Shown here piece after piece: positions 17,039 through 26,078 of a stretch of 64,000 nt of DNA. How positions within the stretch are numbered: the first letter of the stretch is position 1; the number at the start of each line of letters is the position of its first letter. Below the pieces are notes generated by a model. It was given only the letters and a program-made list of their open reading frames with translations. It made no database searches and was not told the origin of the DNA. The stretch lies in IMG/VR virus record IMGVR_UViG_3300025128_005882, positions 1-64,000 of that record; one strand, written 5' to 3'. This DNA comes from a virus. The position numbers and the translations under genes were made by a program.

Positions 17039-17804
17039 ATATTTCCTTAAGCGTTTTTAGTGTTGTTGGATCTGGAGTGTTAGAGTCTATAAATACAGGT
17101 AGTACCTCAGCCTCAGACTCTTGAACCTCAAGATCCTTCTCGCAAATCAATCTATCTAAATCCCAGCCAGTTTGACCCAACCCCTTGTATAAATTGTATC
17201 TATCCATTACTTGTTTGTCTGTAGCAAATCCGTAGTGTATCAGTTTTAGCCATCTGGCATCCACAATATTAGCTATGCCATAGGGCTCCTGATGTCCGTG
17301 TAAACCCTTCTCTTCAGGAAAGTAAAGCTCTCCATTATTTCTCCAGAATGGGACTCTACCCCACTCGTTGAATCCGTGATAGCTACTATCAAGTCTGTAA
17401 TGCTTATTACTTCGCCACAAATTATAATGCCCAAGTCTAACACCATCTGCACCAGATTCAGCAGATGTTTTTAACATGTCTTTTAAGAGAGCATAATCAT
17501 TATCCATCAGCCTCTGATCTATCATCGTATCGCCGTCAATCCAAAAAATCCAATCAGTATCAGGATGCTCTGACAGCAGTTTTTCTAGCATCTCTTTTTT
17601 GCACAAAATTTCTTCGTGAAAACGGTTCTCTTCTGACTGTATCAAGACTACGTTATCATGTTGTGAATATATATCATGGCTGCCATCGTCCGAGGCTTGG
17701 TCGAAGATATAGATGTAGTCGCATATTTCCATGCACTGAAACCAGTTCTCTAGATTACCTTTAGATAGCTCGTTTCTGAGTTGTGAAAATCCAATTATCT
17801 TCAT
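17031..17804 (-). CDS. GT2/GT92-like glycosyltransferase
   Basis: A 257-residue GT-A protein. It opens MKIIGFSQLRNELSKGN and has IFDQASDDGSHDI (nucleotide binding) and IFWIDGDTMIDQR (a DGD metal motif), followed by an aromatic-rich WRVPFWRNNGELYF-type region and HGHQEP. The layout matches glycosyltransferases that begin with a Q-x-R-N motif. No membrane segment. It overlaps the 2-epimerase gene start by four bases and the PIG-L stop by eight. Confidence 0.75.
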   Translation of the reverse strand: MKIIGFSQLRNELSKGNLENWFQCMEICDYIYIFDQASDDGSHDIYSQHDNVVLIQSEENRFHEEILCKKEMLEKLLSEHPDTDWIFWIDGDTMIDQRLMDNDYALLKDMLKTSAESGADGVRLGHYNLWRSNKHYRLDSSYHGFNEWGRVPFWRNNGELYFPEEKGLHGHQEPYGIANIVDARWLKLIHYGFATDKQVMDRYNLYKGLGQTGWDLDRLICEKDLEVQESEAEVLPVFIDSNTPDPTTLKTLKEIYG

Positions 17805-18874
17805 GTAGTTTCCTTTAATCTTTTTATTATCTCTATACTAGTATTACCACAACCAAGCCAGTCTGCACTCATATTTTTTGAAACATTTACGATAAAATCG
17901 CATATTTCCATCATTTCGACTTCTCCGTAGTCGAGCGGCAAATATCTAGAGCAACTGGCTGTGTAAGACTGTGGCCTTTCTGTGAATTCTCTTGGCACTA
18001 ACACCGGAGTTCCTAACAATGCAGGCTCTTCTTGCGCTGTTCCAGAATCTGATATGACAAACACAGCATTATAAACTGACTTGATGTATTCTTTGTAGGA
18101 CATTAAGTCGATGTGTTCTACAGAGTGCGTGTTTATTTCGTATAGATCTATGTAATCATACGTTCTAGGAAATTTTAACGAGATACACTTGACACCGAAC
18201 TCAACGGATAGGTCTCTGGCCCAGTCAAATATTGCTTGCAGTCTTTCAGGGTCTTTGAAGTTTTCAGGTCTGTGCACATCTAGAAGAATATGACCATTCT
18301 CTTTCTCTTTTTTCCTGAACTCAAGACTGTGCTTATTTACAACTTCTACTATAGTGTTACCTACATTCACAACTTTGCTTCTTGGTATATTTTCTTGAAA
18401 CAAATTATCAGAGTAGTCTTTGTGGTATGTAAATAACAGCTCGCTGGAGTGGTCGCACACAATTCTATTTATCTCTTCCAGCATCCTTCGATCTCCAGAC
18501 CTCATGCCAGCCTCTATATGCGCCACGTTGATACCCTCTTTCTTCAAAGATGGCGCAACTAATACTGAGTTTGAATCGCCTAGAAAAATAACCCAGTCTG
18601 GACACAGATCTTCACTTCTTATCAGTTCTATTAGCTTGACGGTGAGCTCAGCGTTTTGATGGAAGTGCTCTTTGCCGCTGCCACCAATTTCCAAGTTGTA
18701 GTCGGGCTCTCTAATATTTAGCTCCTGAAAGAATACACCAGAAAGGAGCTTGTCGTAGTGCTGTCCAGTGTGTATTAATATATGATTAATACTTGGATCA
18801 GAATCCAAAGCCCTAAATACTTCCGACATTCTTATGAAGTCAGGTCTAATTCCCGTTACAGTTATAATATTCAT
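17801..18874 (-). CDS. wecB: UDP-N-acetylglucosamine 2-epimerase family
   Basis: A 357-residue GT-B-like epimerase. Typical landmarks are TGIRPDFIRMSEV (N-terminal RP motif), HTGQHYD, GDSNSVLVAP (usually GDT), HIEAGMRSGDRRMLEEINR and ISDSGTAQEEPALLGTPVLV with RPQS. Full length for the family (about 370). It interconverts UDP-GlcNAc and UDP-ManNAc or, in the hydrolysing NeuC branch, starts sialic-acid synthesis. The CMP-sugar synthetase and GT29 genes at 57.9-59.3 kb make the latter attractive, but the sequence alone does not decide it. Confidence 0.85.
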   Translation of the reverse strand: MNIITVTGIRPDFIRMSEVFRALDSDPSINHILIHTGQHYDKLLSGVFFQELNIREPDYNLEIGGSGKEHFHQNAELTVKLIELIRSEDLCPDWVIFLGDSNSVLVAPSLKKEGINVAHIEAGMRSGDRRMLEEINRIVCDHSSELLFTYHKDYSDNLFQENIPRSKVVNVGNTIVEVVNKHSLEFRKKEKENGHILLDVHRPENFKDPERLQAIFDWARDLSVEFGVKCISLKFPRTYDYIDLYEINTHSVEHIDLMSYKEYIKSVYNAVFVISDSGTAQEEPALLGTPVLVPREFTERPQSYTASCSRYLPLDYGEVEMMEICDFIVNVSKNMSADWLGCGNTSIEIIKRLKETT

Positions 18875-19658
18875 TTTCTGGTGCTCTGTATAAAGTTTCG
18901 TTCTGTGTAATATTACGATACATACTGTGGTTTAGAAATGCCAGCCTATTCGCATCCAGATAATCGCCGTTTATTATAGCGCCGCTATAGGTAGACGTGT
19001 GATATTGATGTACGCTAAACGGGTCGTCGATATTTACAATTTCTAGACCTTTTCTTTTTATCCTATCTAAGAATTCGTTATCGTCAAACTCCATACCATA
19101 TTTATATCTTTCGTCAAAACCATTTATAGACTCTAGGTTTTTTCTGGTGATAGCTGTGGTAAAATGGAAGTCTACTTTTCTATAGCGTGAGTGATTATAC
19201 CAAGTTATTGCGTCGCCTTTAGACTGGTTGAATTCTTGAGGCAGCGATAATATAAAATCCTTTTTGTTTTCTGCGTTATAAAGCCTTTCTATGTCTTTTT
19301 CTACAACATTATAGCAAGCGTATGACAGGTATCTGTTGTCATCTATATTTTCGGCTACAGACTGCATTAATTCCCCCACATGCAAGCACTCAGGGTTTTG
19401 GATTATTATAACTTCTCCAGAGCACATGGAGAAAGCAGTATTGTAAACTATACAAGGGTTTTTATATGGGTTAGCTTGTACAGTTATGACTGTAAGAAAC
19501 GGAAATCTAGACTGCAGATCTGCTACCTTCTGTTCTGGATCGCTGGCGTCGTCAACAACTATTACCTCTATATCTTTGTATGATTGAGACTCAATAGACT
19601 CAAGAGTTTTTATTAGTTGCACTTTTCTGTTTTTATATGCCATAGCTATAGAAATCAT
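18846..19658 (-). CDS. GT2 family glycosyltransferase
   Basis: A 270-residue GT-A protein beginning at the ATG at 19658 (ATGA overlap); a GTG four codons earlier is less likely. Motifs: ISIAMAYKNRKVQLIKTL, IEVIVVDDASDPE (nucleotide-binding DD), IIIQNPECLHVGELM (replacing the DxD loop) and GFDERYKYGMEFDDNEF, which is the ED-type acceptor motif. This is the standard GT2 plan, with a QNPE variant seen in some capsule transferases. Overlaps the GT-D gene upstream. Confidence 0.85.
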   Translation of the reverse strand: MISIAMAYKNRKVQLIKTLESIESQSYKDIEVIVVDDASDPEQKVADLQSRFPFLTVITVQANPYKNPCIVYNTAFSMCSGEVIIIQNPECLHVGELMQSVAENIDDNRYLSYACYNVVEKDIERLYNAENKKDFILSLPQEFNQSKGDAITWYNHSRYRKVDFHFTTAITRKNLESINGFDERYKYGMEFDDNEFLDRIKRKGLEIVNIDDPFSVHQYHTSTYSGAIINGDYLDANRLAFLNHSMYRNITQNETLYRAPENEYYNCNGN

Positions 19659-20380
19659 GAGAACGAGCACTCCAAGTGGGCAAAAAATGTATTTGGATTT
19701 TGATATGGTCTAGTCATTACGTTTTTAGTGAAAACATCTAATGGAGATCCTACATCTATATATGTGTTGTTTGGATTGCTTTCGTATAGCTTGTCCACCA
19801 TAATGTTTGCCATAGGCCCAGCAGATACTAAGAACAGTGTGTCCTTATGGCGCTTAGAAATATCTTTAATCATAGCTAGTATCTCTAGCTTATAACTGTT
19901 ATACCATTCAATACATTCTTCTGAAACCCAAAGAGCATCAACTACGTTAAATGGATACTTCTTATCATACCCTTTTTCGTTCGCTATTAACACTACATCT
20001 CTTTCTAATTTCATTAAATATGTAGCAAATTTTCTGAAGTTGGCATTTACCAGAAGATTGGCGAATAGAACATTGTTATTAGTTATCATATCTAAATACT
20101 TGTTCTTGTTTTCTTCTCCGTGGCAGCAAACGCATGGGATTCCGTAGAAGAAATTATCTTCAGTGCGATTCAAAGAATTTCTCAAGTCTTTGGCAAAAAC
20201 ACCTGCATTACCATCAGTGTGCCAACCATCTATCTCGTAGGCTTGTGTATCCTTTCCTATTTCCCGACCTTCTATAATCGCAAGCTCCCCATCTCCATAT
20301 CTTGACAAGGAAAAGTTATCGCCAGAAGCTATCTTATCTATAATAAAGTCTACCTGATCTCTAAACTGTAAGTTTATCAT
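19655..20380 (-). CDS. GT-D fold glycosyltransferase-like protein
   Basis: A 241-residue protein with the GT-D family start FSLSRYGDGELAIIEG (the R-x-G-D-G-E motif in residues 25-40), then SLNRTEDNFFYGIPCVCC and VLFANLLVNANF, and a C-terminal LFLVSAGPMANIMVDKLY followed by YIDVGSPLD. These are hallmarks of the GT-D group first defined with DUF1792-type glucosyltransferases. Two Cys-Cys residues after GIP are unusual. It lies in a run of glycosyltransferases with four-base overlaps on both sides. Confidence 0.7.
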   Translation of the reverse strand: MINLQFRDQVDFIIDKIASGDNFSLSRYGDGELAIIEGREIGKDTQAYEIDGWHTDGNAGVFAKDLRNSLNRTEDNFFYGIPCVCCHGEENKNKYLDMITNNNVLFANLLVNANFRKFATYLMKLERDVVLIANEKGYDKKYPFNVVDALWVSEECIEWYNSYKLEILAMIKDISKRHKDTLFLVSAGPMANIMVDKLYESNPNNTYIDVGSPLDVFTKNVMTRPYQNPNTFFAHLECSFS

Positions 20381-21126
20381 ACTTCTTCCTTAATTATCTG
20401 ATAGCCTCTATCTCGAATATAATTCCAGTACTTGTTCATACCTTGATTATTGACATTATTCTTAGATATGGCGTTATCATCTTCCCCTATGCTGTGCCCA
20501 GTCTCTGGTTGAGATCCCCACATTTCTCTATCGTCTTTAGGGTGCGGAGGAACATAGCTGTGTAGCCCCAAATGCTTCTTTACTGCATACGAAAGATGCA
20601 TGTCTTCACCAAAGTGGTGAGGCGCTGGAATTGGAGCTTCGCCCCAAAAGAATCTTAGCCAATCAGTCTCGAAAAACCAAGAGTGACATAGCATATCGAC
20701 TCTTTCTACCTCTTCGTTTGGGCTTCCCCATCCGTGAGTTTCGTATCCATTGTAGGGGTAGTTACGATCATCTTCTGGGTTCATTACGACGCCTCTCGTT
20801 CCTAGCGGCCCTCTGTGACTTTCCATAGTCATCAGGCAGTTTTCAAGCCACTTTCTGCCGGGAATTGTATCGTCATCTATGATGTTGACATACTTGGTGC
20901 TAGCATTAAGCGCTAGCGCAAATCTACCCCATACACCATAGTTACTATTTGACATTGTTGACTCGCAGGCCTGCACTACATCTTTTGGAAAATCTTGCAT
21001 TTCACCATCAGGGCTATTAGTCCATAGCCATACATCTACATCATCAACTGTTTGATTTTTTATAGCCTCATATTGCTGCTTAAGCGCGTGAGCCCTTTTG
21101 TATCCGCTTAGTATAACAGTTATCAT
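20377..21126 (-). CDS. GT2-like glycosyltransferase with DDD motif
   Basis: A 249-residue GT-A protein. MITVILSGYKRAHALKQQYE and VDVWLWTNSPDGE form the donor-binding region; NIIDDDTIPGRKWLENCL carries the metal-binding DDD, as in exostosin-like and other hexosyltransferases; HHFGEDMHLSYAVKK is the acceptor-side acidic motif. The end is polar and Trp/Tyr-rich. No signal peptide. Part of the transferase run with four-base overlaps. Confidence 0.8.
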   Translation of the reverse strand: MITVILSGYKRAHALKQQYEAIKNQTVDDVDVWLWTNSPDGEMQDFPKDVVQACESTMSNSNYGVWGRFALALNASTKYVNIIDDDTIPGRKWLENCLMTMESHRGPLGTRGVVMNPEDDRNYPYNGYETHGWGSPNEEVERVDMLCHSWFFETDWLRFFWGEAPIPAPHHFGEDMHLSYAVKKHLGLHSYVPPHPKDDREMWGSQPETGHSIGEDDNAISKNNVNNQGMNKYWNYIRDRGYQIIKEEV

Positions 21127-22025
21127 TGCAGTTCTCCAATCTTCTCATCAAACTTTTGTTTAATTTCATGCCACCCAAGTTTGGCACATATCTTTTGCGT
21201 TCTATTAAAGCATGTATGCTTTTTAATTGTCTCTTCTCTAATCTTTTTATGAGAAAAACTCTCTCCTAACTCAAAACAACGTTCAACGCCTCTGTATATA
21301 TTTTGCAGGGAGTTCATAACCACTTGCGCCTGAGTCTCATATTTACCTTTGTAGAAAACATTTGCCCCATGATAAATACCGGAGAAGAGCGATTGAGGTA
21401 TACTCTGGTCGTCTCTAGAGATTATAATGTTTTTGTAGTTAGGGTAGAGCGCTTGCAGGTTTAATTCAGGTGCGGTTATGTCAATATGTTCTGTTAATTC
21501 TGCTTCGTTAGAAACAAAGTGGTGACTGGTTCCTTTAAGCTGGCTAGAAAACCTACTTCTTGAGTCATAGTTAGTTATGACACAATTATCAATGTCAAAA
21601 TCTTGCGGCTTAGGCTGTGTTGCTGCTGCAAAGATGTCTGCGGCTGGTAAAAGCTCTACAACCTCTAATACGGTAGACTTTAATTTGTTTATATCTTTAG
21701 GTGTGGATGTGAATATAAACTGGCAATTCAAACCCGTACTCCTCACTATCGCGTCAAGCTGCTCAACGTGATTTTGCTGAGCGCCTGTCATATTGAGAGC
21801 GCATTTTATGTTCTGATTTTCCGTAAGGTACTTGACGCAATCGGATGTCAGCCTACTGAAATGAGCAACAAAAAAGTTGGGCTGGAAAGAATCGAATATA
21901 TCATAAGCGCTGATTCTATCAGAATTCCACAGAGCAGCTTGGATGCCAATCGAATTGAAAGATTGACATAAGTACATGGGCTCTGTACTATTAGGACTTG
22001 AGTAATCTTGTATTAGTACGCGCAT
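21123..22025 (-). CDS. Hypothetical protein in glycosyltransferase cluster, possible GT-B-like
   Basis: A 300-residue alpha/beta protein with a good ribosome site (AAGGAAAA). It begins MRVLIQDYSSPNS and has a Rossmann-like N-terminal half (PNFFVAHFSRLTSDC, CALNMTGAQQNHVEQ), then NCVITNYDSRSRF and a C-terminal half with SLFSGIYHGANVFYKGKYE, in the place where GT-B or CgeB-like proteins bind a nucleotide. The helix-rich end could be a lid. I do not recognise the family; position between transferases supports a glycan role. Confidence 0.55.
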   Translation of the reverse strand: MRVLIQDYSSPNSTEPMYLCQSFNSIGIQAALWNSDRISAYDIFDSFQPNFFVAHFSRLTSDCVKYLTENQNIKCALNMTGAQQNHVEQLDAIVRSTGLNCQFIFTSTPKDINKLKSTVLEVVELLPAADIFAAATQPKPQDFDIDNCVITNYDSRSRFSSQLKGTSHHFVSNEAELTEHIDITAPELNLQALYPNYKNIIISRDDQSIPQSLFSGIYHGANVFYKGKYETQAQVVMNSLQNIYRGVERCFELGESFSHKKIREETIKKHTCFNRTQKICAKLGWHEIKQKFDEKIGELQ

Positions 22026-22764
22026 AAGTTTTCCTTACCTCGTGATACGTTTTTATGTTATCTAGTTTTAATATATTGTGTTTTTGGTTTTGAAGTGCTT
22101 GTATTCTGTGTTTTGATTTTAGTATGTCATTTAGAGCCTCGAATATAAATTTGTTCTTATATTCCATGTTGGAAATAAGTTTTCTCATATATTCTATAAT
22201 CAAAGGATTGCCGAGGAATAGTACTTCACACCATTTGTTTGGCATACCGTAGCAGAAGTGTTGGGGATTACCCTTTTGATCTATAGTAACACCGACATCG
22301 AACGCTTCATTCTTCTCTTCATACACGACAGAGGAGATCCTTACGTCTATCATTTTCAATAGATGATCCTGTATTATTATCTCCCCGTTGCATACCAGTA
22401 TCTTATCGTTTAGGGTGTTATTTAGGCATAGTCTCAAACTCTCACACGAGTTGGAATTGTTATGCATCTGATTTTCTACGAACCGCGCAGATATTTTCTT
22501 ATGATTTTCTCTTATGTGCTTAATAACTTTCTCAGCCTCAAACCCTCCGCAGATGATGAGCTCAAAGTTTTTCAACACCCTCTTTATAGCAGATATTTGC
22601 AAGTCTATAAGGGTTGTGTTACCTATCTTGGCAAGCGGAGTAGGGCCATATGATTTCATCCTGTGTCCAGCGTTTTCGCATAAAAGAACAACAGTCACTA
22701 AGTCATTTGACTCTTCTATAGCAACATGGTGGGGCGACGTTATAAAGTTTGTGTTTCTAGCCAT
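21991..22764 (-). CDS. Degenerate sugar-nucleotidyltransferase-like protein
   Basis: A 257-residue protein starting at the ATG at 22764 (the codon before is TTG). The N-terminal region VVLLCENAGHRMKSYG with TPLAKIGNTTLID matches the layout of NTP-transferases (usual GxGxRxxPLT..KP motif) but has lost the glycine-rich GxG and the signature Lys-Pro. Strands such as LIICGGFEAEKVIKHI and ILVCNGEIIIQDHL follow in the expected order. It may be an inactive relative, an RmlA-type enzyme with altered chemistry, or a regulatory protein. Confidence 0.55.
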   Translation of the reverse strand: MARNTNFITSPHHVAIEESNDLVTVVLLCENAGHRMKSYGPTPLAKIGNTTLIDLQISAIKRVLKNFELIICGGFEAEKVIKHIRENHKKISARFVENQMHNNSNSCESLRLCLNNTLNDKILVCNGEIIIQDHLLKMIDVRISSVVYEEKNEAFDVGVTIDQKGNPQHFCYGMPNKWCEVLFLGNPLIIEYMRKLISNMEYKNKFIFEALNDILKSKHRIQALQNQKHNILKLDNIKTYHEVRKTYARTNTRLLKS

Positions 22765-23506
22765 CAAATCGCTTATATAAACTGGTTTCTTTAGACTCTT
22801 CTCTCAGGGCGATCTGCATCTTATCGTAGTCTCTGTGGTCTAAATATCTGTTATTAATAGCTTTGAATAATATTGTAGAAGAACTTGAGTCTTCAAAGAA
22901 TACATACCTTTCTAGTAAGTCGTTTACGGACTTATCTATTTTCTTATATGTGTCCTTTTCAACAACCTCTCCCACATTTAGCTTAGTTATGTAATTTTGG
23001 ACAGCTATCTTTTTAAATGTGTCGTAGTCTCTCTGTTTTTCGTTTCCATAGACTACTACCTTGATACTGTGAAACCCAGCATCTTCTAGACTTCGCATAT
23101 GCTTTCTCATATTATTTGTGAACTCAGGACAAAGCATTTTATATGAGTGTGAGAGACAAACATAAATACTGCCGTGGTCGTAGTTAATATCGCATATAGA
23201 TTTGATCGTTTCTTCTAGGCCGTCTGTTTCTTCTTCTATGTAAACCGCTATTCCAAATGTCTTTTTTCTTATCTTCTTGATTTGTTCTAGCGACAAGTCG
23301 TATCGTTTGTCAACTTTGTACGAGCATAGTGTGTTTATAACATAAAACTCTTTATCTTTGTCATATGCCTCAAAGCCCATACCTTTTTCCATATAGGCCT
23401 CAGCCCTGCCAGCCTCACATCCAGTCTGCGTTTTGTCTTCATATATGGCGAACTTGCAGTCTTTGCAACTCGTTTCGGCTACTTTATCTAGTTGCTTCGA
23501 TTTCAT
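22757..23506 (-). CDS. GT-A-like protein with N-terminal four-cysteine module
   Basis: A 249-residue protein. An N-terminal module carries Cys14, Cys17, Cys30 and Cys61 (CKDCKF, TGCEAG, NTLCSY), a set that could bind zinc or an Fe-S cluster. From about residue 83, FGIAVYIEEETDGLEETIKS, GSIYVCLSHSY and HSIKVVVYGNE give a GT2-like N-terminal half, but I see no clear DxD. The combination with glycosyltransferase neighbours suggests a sugar-transfer partner or degenerate transferase. Function unassigned. Confidence 0.55.
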   Translation of the reverse strand: MKSKQLDKVAETSCKDCKFAIYEDKTQTGCEAGRAEAYMEKGMGFEAYDKDKEFYVINTLCSYKVDKRYDLSLEQIKKIRKKTFGIAVYIEEETDGLEETIKSICDINYDHGSIYVCLSHSYKMLCPEFTNNMRKHMRSLEDAGFHSIKVVVYGNEKQRDYDTFKKIAVQNYITKLNVGEVVEKDTYKKIDKSVNDLLERYVFFEDSSSSTILFKAINNRYLDHRDYDKMQIALREESKETSLYKRFDG

Positions 23507-23900
23507 ACCTGTATCCTTGATAGCTGGTTGAAGAAACTTTTAAACCTAAAGATTGTAATAGAGATTTAATCGAGCTCATATCCAAACACGATCTTCCACG
23601 AAAGATAACCTCATTGGCTTCTGCAGAATTTATCTCTCCAGAAACAATGGCTCTTGACAGTAGCCTTATGTCTGTTCCGCCGATGCAGATCTTGCCGCCA
23701 CGACGAGTCTTGCTCTCAATAAGTTTTACAAACCCCTGAACATTGCCAACGGGAACCTCGTCTAATATATCAGAAGCAAGAATAAATTCACACTCGTTCA
23801 TTGCTAGATTATTAAGGTCAACAGAGCCATTAATAACCTCAACCTTTTGGTATCCGTCAACTGCCTCTGAGCCTTTCGGTACAATATGTATCTTTGTCAT
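23484..23900 (-). CDS. Short methyltransferase-like Rossmann protein
   Basis: A 138-residue protein starting at ATG 23900. It resembles the latter half of class I SAM-dependent methyltransferases: ECEFILASDILDEVP (strand four with acidic turn), a helix, then RRGGKICIGGTDIRLLSRA and a terminal beta hairpin. The glycine-rich SAM-binding motif I is not present, so it is either a truncated enzyme, a partner subunit or a non-catalytic relative. It overlaps the downstream gene start by 23 bases and is embedded in the glycosyltransferase run. Confidence 0.55.
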   Translation of the reverse strand: MTKIHIVPKGSEAVDGYQKVEVINGSVDLNNLAMNECEFILASDILDEVPVGNVQGFVKLIESKTRRGGKICIGGTDIRLLSRAIVSGEINSAEANEVIFRGRSCLDMSSIKSLLQSLGLKVSSTSYQGYRYEIEATR

Positions 23901-23902
23901 CA

Positions 23903-24958
23903 CTAAGCCTTTTTGTAGAAGTTGTTATTTTTTATGTTATAAGCCTCGTTGAAAATTTTACTCCAGTTCGATATAAAACTTTCTTCAGAGAACTGTTCAA
24001 TTACTGTCTGACGTGCATTTTCGCCAAGCCTATTTCTAAGGTCTTCGTCTCCAAGTAGCTGTTCTATGTATGATCTTAATTCCTTTTCGTCGTTTGAAAT
24101 CATGCCATTCTCACCGTGTTTCACAACATCAGGTATCATACATGTTGCGGTTGTCACCACTGCGCAGCCGCACGCCATTGCTTCCAAAAGAGATGTAGGA
24201 ATTGGACTTACCGTTGTAGTATTTAGATACACCTGAGTGCTTGCGTAATCTTTTACAAGCTCCTCAATACAGCTAGCGGGCTCAGAAAAACCGTCTGGAC
24301 TACTCCCTATAACTTTAGTTTCGATTCCATTCGTTATTCTTTCCCAACCAGAGTAATTTAAACAGTAGTCTCTGTTCTTAAAGTCGTTAGCTACGGTTAG
24401 CACTACAGGACTTCTGTCATAGCCCCCCGGCTTGAATAGTTCTACATCAACTGCATGGTGAACCACCTGTTGATTGTCTGACTGTATTTTCCATTGCTCC
24501 CTAGACCAGTCAGAGATAAATACATTTATATCTCCTGCCATTCCCTTTATTTCTTCTAGCCACTCTTGTTTTAGAACTGAGGTGGGAGCTGTGTGTTCTA
24601 GCGCTATAATTGGAAGATTTAATTTTTGATTTATTAGTTCGGCCACTTGGAACTGGCCAAATTTACTTTGAGCCAAAATAAAGTCAAACTTGATGCCTCT
24701 GTACAGTGTCTCTTTTGGGAGGGCGTAGAAGTTATCGGGCACTTTGCCATAATCTTCATTCCATACTTTTATACCTTCAGTCAAAAAGCCGTAAAAGTTG
24801 TGACCAGTTTTAGCCATTAGCGTCTGGTATCTTTCGTGCGTAGCAAATGTAAGTATGTTATACTTCTCTCTTTTGCCAGAAGTCGCATCGTCTATGAGTC
24901 TAGAAACATAGTCACTTGGCGGCATCTCTGGTACACGTACTCTATGTGTTCTAGGCAT
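23903..24958 (-). CDS. GT4 family glycosyltransferase
   Basis: A 351-residue GT-B protein. The C-terminal half shows VVLTVANDFKNRDYCLNYSGW and SPIPTSLLEAMACGCAVVTT (the E-x7-E nucleotide-sugar site) with GENGMISND. The N-terminal acceptor domain carries ILTFATHERYQTLM and PIIALEHTAP. Standard length for GT4. Retaining transferase; donor unknown. It is the first of three consecutive GT4-type genes ending at 27754. Confidence 0.88.
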   Translation of the reverse strand: MPRTHRVRVPEMPPSDYVSRLIDDATSGKREKYNILTFATHERYQTLMAKTGHNFYGFLTEGIKVWNEDYGKVPDNFYALPKETLYRGIKFDFILAQSKFGQFQVAELINQKLNLPIIALEHTAPTSVLKQEWLEEIKGMAGDINVFISDWSREQWKIQSDNQQVVHHAVDVELFKPGGYDRSPVVLTVANDFKNRDYCLNYSGWERITNGIETKVIGSSPDGFSEPASCIEELVKDYASTQVYLNTTTVSPIPTSLLEAMACGCAVVTTATCMIPDVVKHGENGMISNDEKELRSYIEQLLGDEDLRNRLGENARQTVIEQFSEESFISNWSKIFNEAYNIKNNNFYKKA

Positions 24959-26078
24959 TTAAAAACTCCTTTATCTTATTTCCTACAGACTCATATGAGA
25001 ACTCTTTCGCTCTTTTTATGCCAGCCTGCCTATCAATGACGTGTCTGTTTTCATAATAATATCTCATAGACTTTTTAATTTCTACCTCGCTGGGGTCAAA
25101 CCACAGCTCTCTTCCGGTTAGTATTTCTGGGAAGGCTGCGTCTGGGCAGTCGCAAACTGCTAGCTGGCCGCCAACTAGTGTTCCGGTGCTCTTATCTTTA
25201 GGATCTATAAAATCAGCCGGCCCTCCAAAATTGCTACATATTGGCGTTTTTCCATAAGCCATAGCTTCAAAGGATGGTATAGACCAAGCTTCACCGTGAG
25301 ATGGGCACACAAAACAGTCTCCGTACTGATGTAAGGCCTTGACTCCTTCATCAGGTAGGTCGTCTGCTATGACTACTTCTGGCGCGTAATGCTCATCATT
25401 TCTGTATATCCTTAGTCTATTCCTTACCGCCGCACAAAGATTACCTACTTGTGACACTGTGTCCGATGGAGATTGACCGTACTTTCTAACTTTAATTATT
25501 AAGGATACGTTATCAGATCTTCCAAACTCAGAGTGGAAGCATTTGACTACAGATGCCAGATTCTTCCTCTCATTTAAGTCTCCAATATAATAAAATTTAA
25601 ACGTACCGTCTGCTTCGGGTATTTCTACTTGCTGACTAGCTGAACCAAAGAACTTAGCCATGTCGCTAGGGTGAGGCAAAACTTTTAACCCACCCTTTAC
25701 GACAACCCCGTCGTCGATTAGGCTAGACCAAGAGCTAGAATTTGGAACCCAAACTTCATCCATCTGACGCAAGTGAACAGCCCAAGGCTGCATTTTTATA
25801 TTAAGAGTTTCGCCTTCAAACCGAGCTACATTTTTCTTAAATTTGTCTGTACCAACCAAGTGGTGAGGTAGTAAGTGTTGTATACAATACTCAGCTCCCG
25901 CTACAGACTTCTTTTCTAGCTCCAGTATGTTTTCGGGCACTTGGTACTGTAGTCCAGTCAATGCAACATTGCGAGGCACTACATCTATACCTACCCGTTC
26001 CATTGCAGATATTGCATTTATTGAAGCGCTAGCCCAACCAGTGCCTTCTTTATAGTGACCTAAATATAATACTTTCAT
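24951..26078 (-). CDS. GT4 family glycosyltransferase
   Basis: A 375-residue GT-B protein beginning MKVLYLGHYKEGTGWASAS, a glycine-rich loop typical of the acceptor domain. The donor half contains FKFYYIGDLNERKNLASVVK and EAWSIPSFEAMAYGKTPICS with GGPADFI, which is the E-x7-E-type motif. The ATG overlaps the upstream GT4 stop (TAATG). Probably adds a hexose with retention of configuration. Confidence 0.88.
   Translation of the reverse strand: MKVLYLGHYKEGTGWASASINAISAMERVGIDVVPRNVALTGLQYQVPENILELEKKSVAGAEYCIQHLLPHHLVGTDKFKKNVARFEGETLNIKMQPWAVHLRQMDEVWVPNSSSWSSLIDDGVVVKGGLKVLPHPSDMAKFFGSASQQVEIPEADGTFKFYYIGDLNERKNLASVVKCFHSEFGRSDNVSLIIKVRKYGQSPSDTVSQVGNLCAAVRNRLRIYRNDEHYAPEVVIADDLPDEGVKALHQYGDCFVCPSHGEAWSIPSFEAMAYGKTPICSNFGGPADFIDPKDKSTGTLVGGQLAVCDCPDAAFPEILTGRELWFDPSEVEIKKSMRYYYENRHVIDRQAGIKRAKEFSYESVGNKIKEFLNA

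Noticed and set aside
21991-22764. Functional RmlA
   Set aside because: The glycine-rich nucleotide motif and signature lysine are altered, so the call is only nucleotidyltransferase-like.
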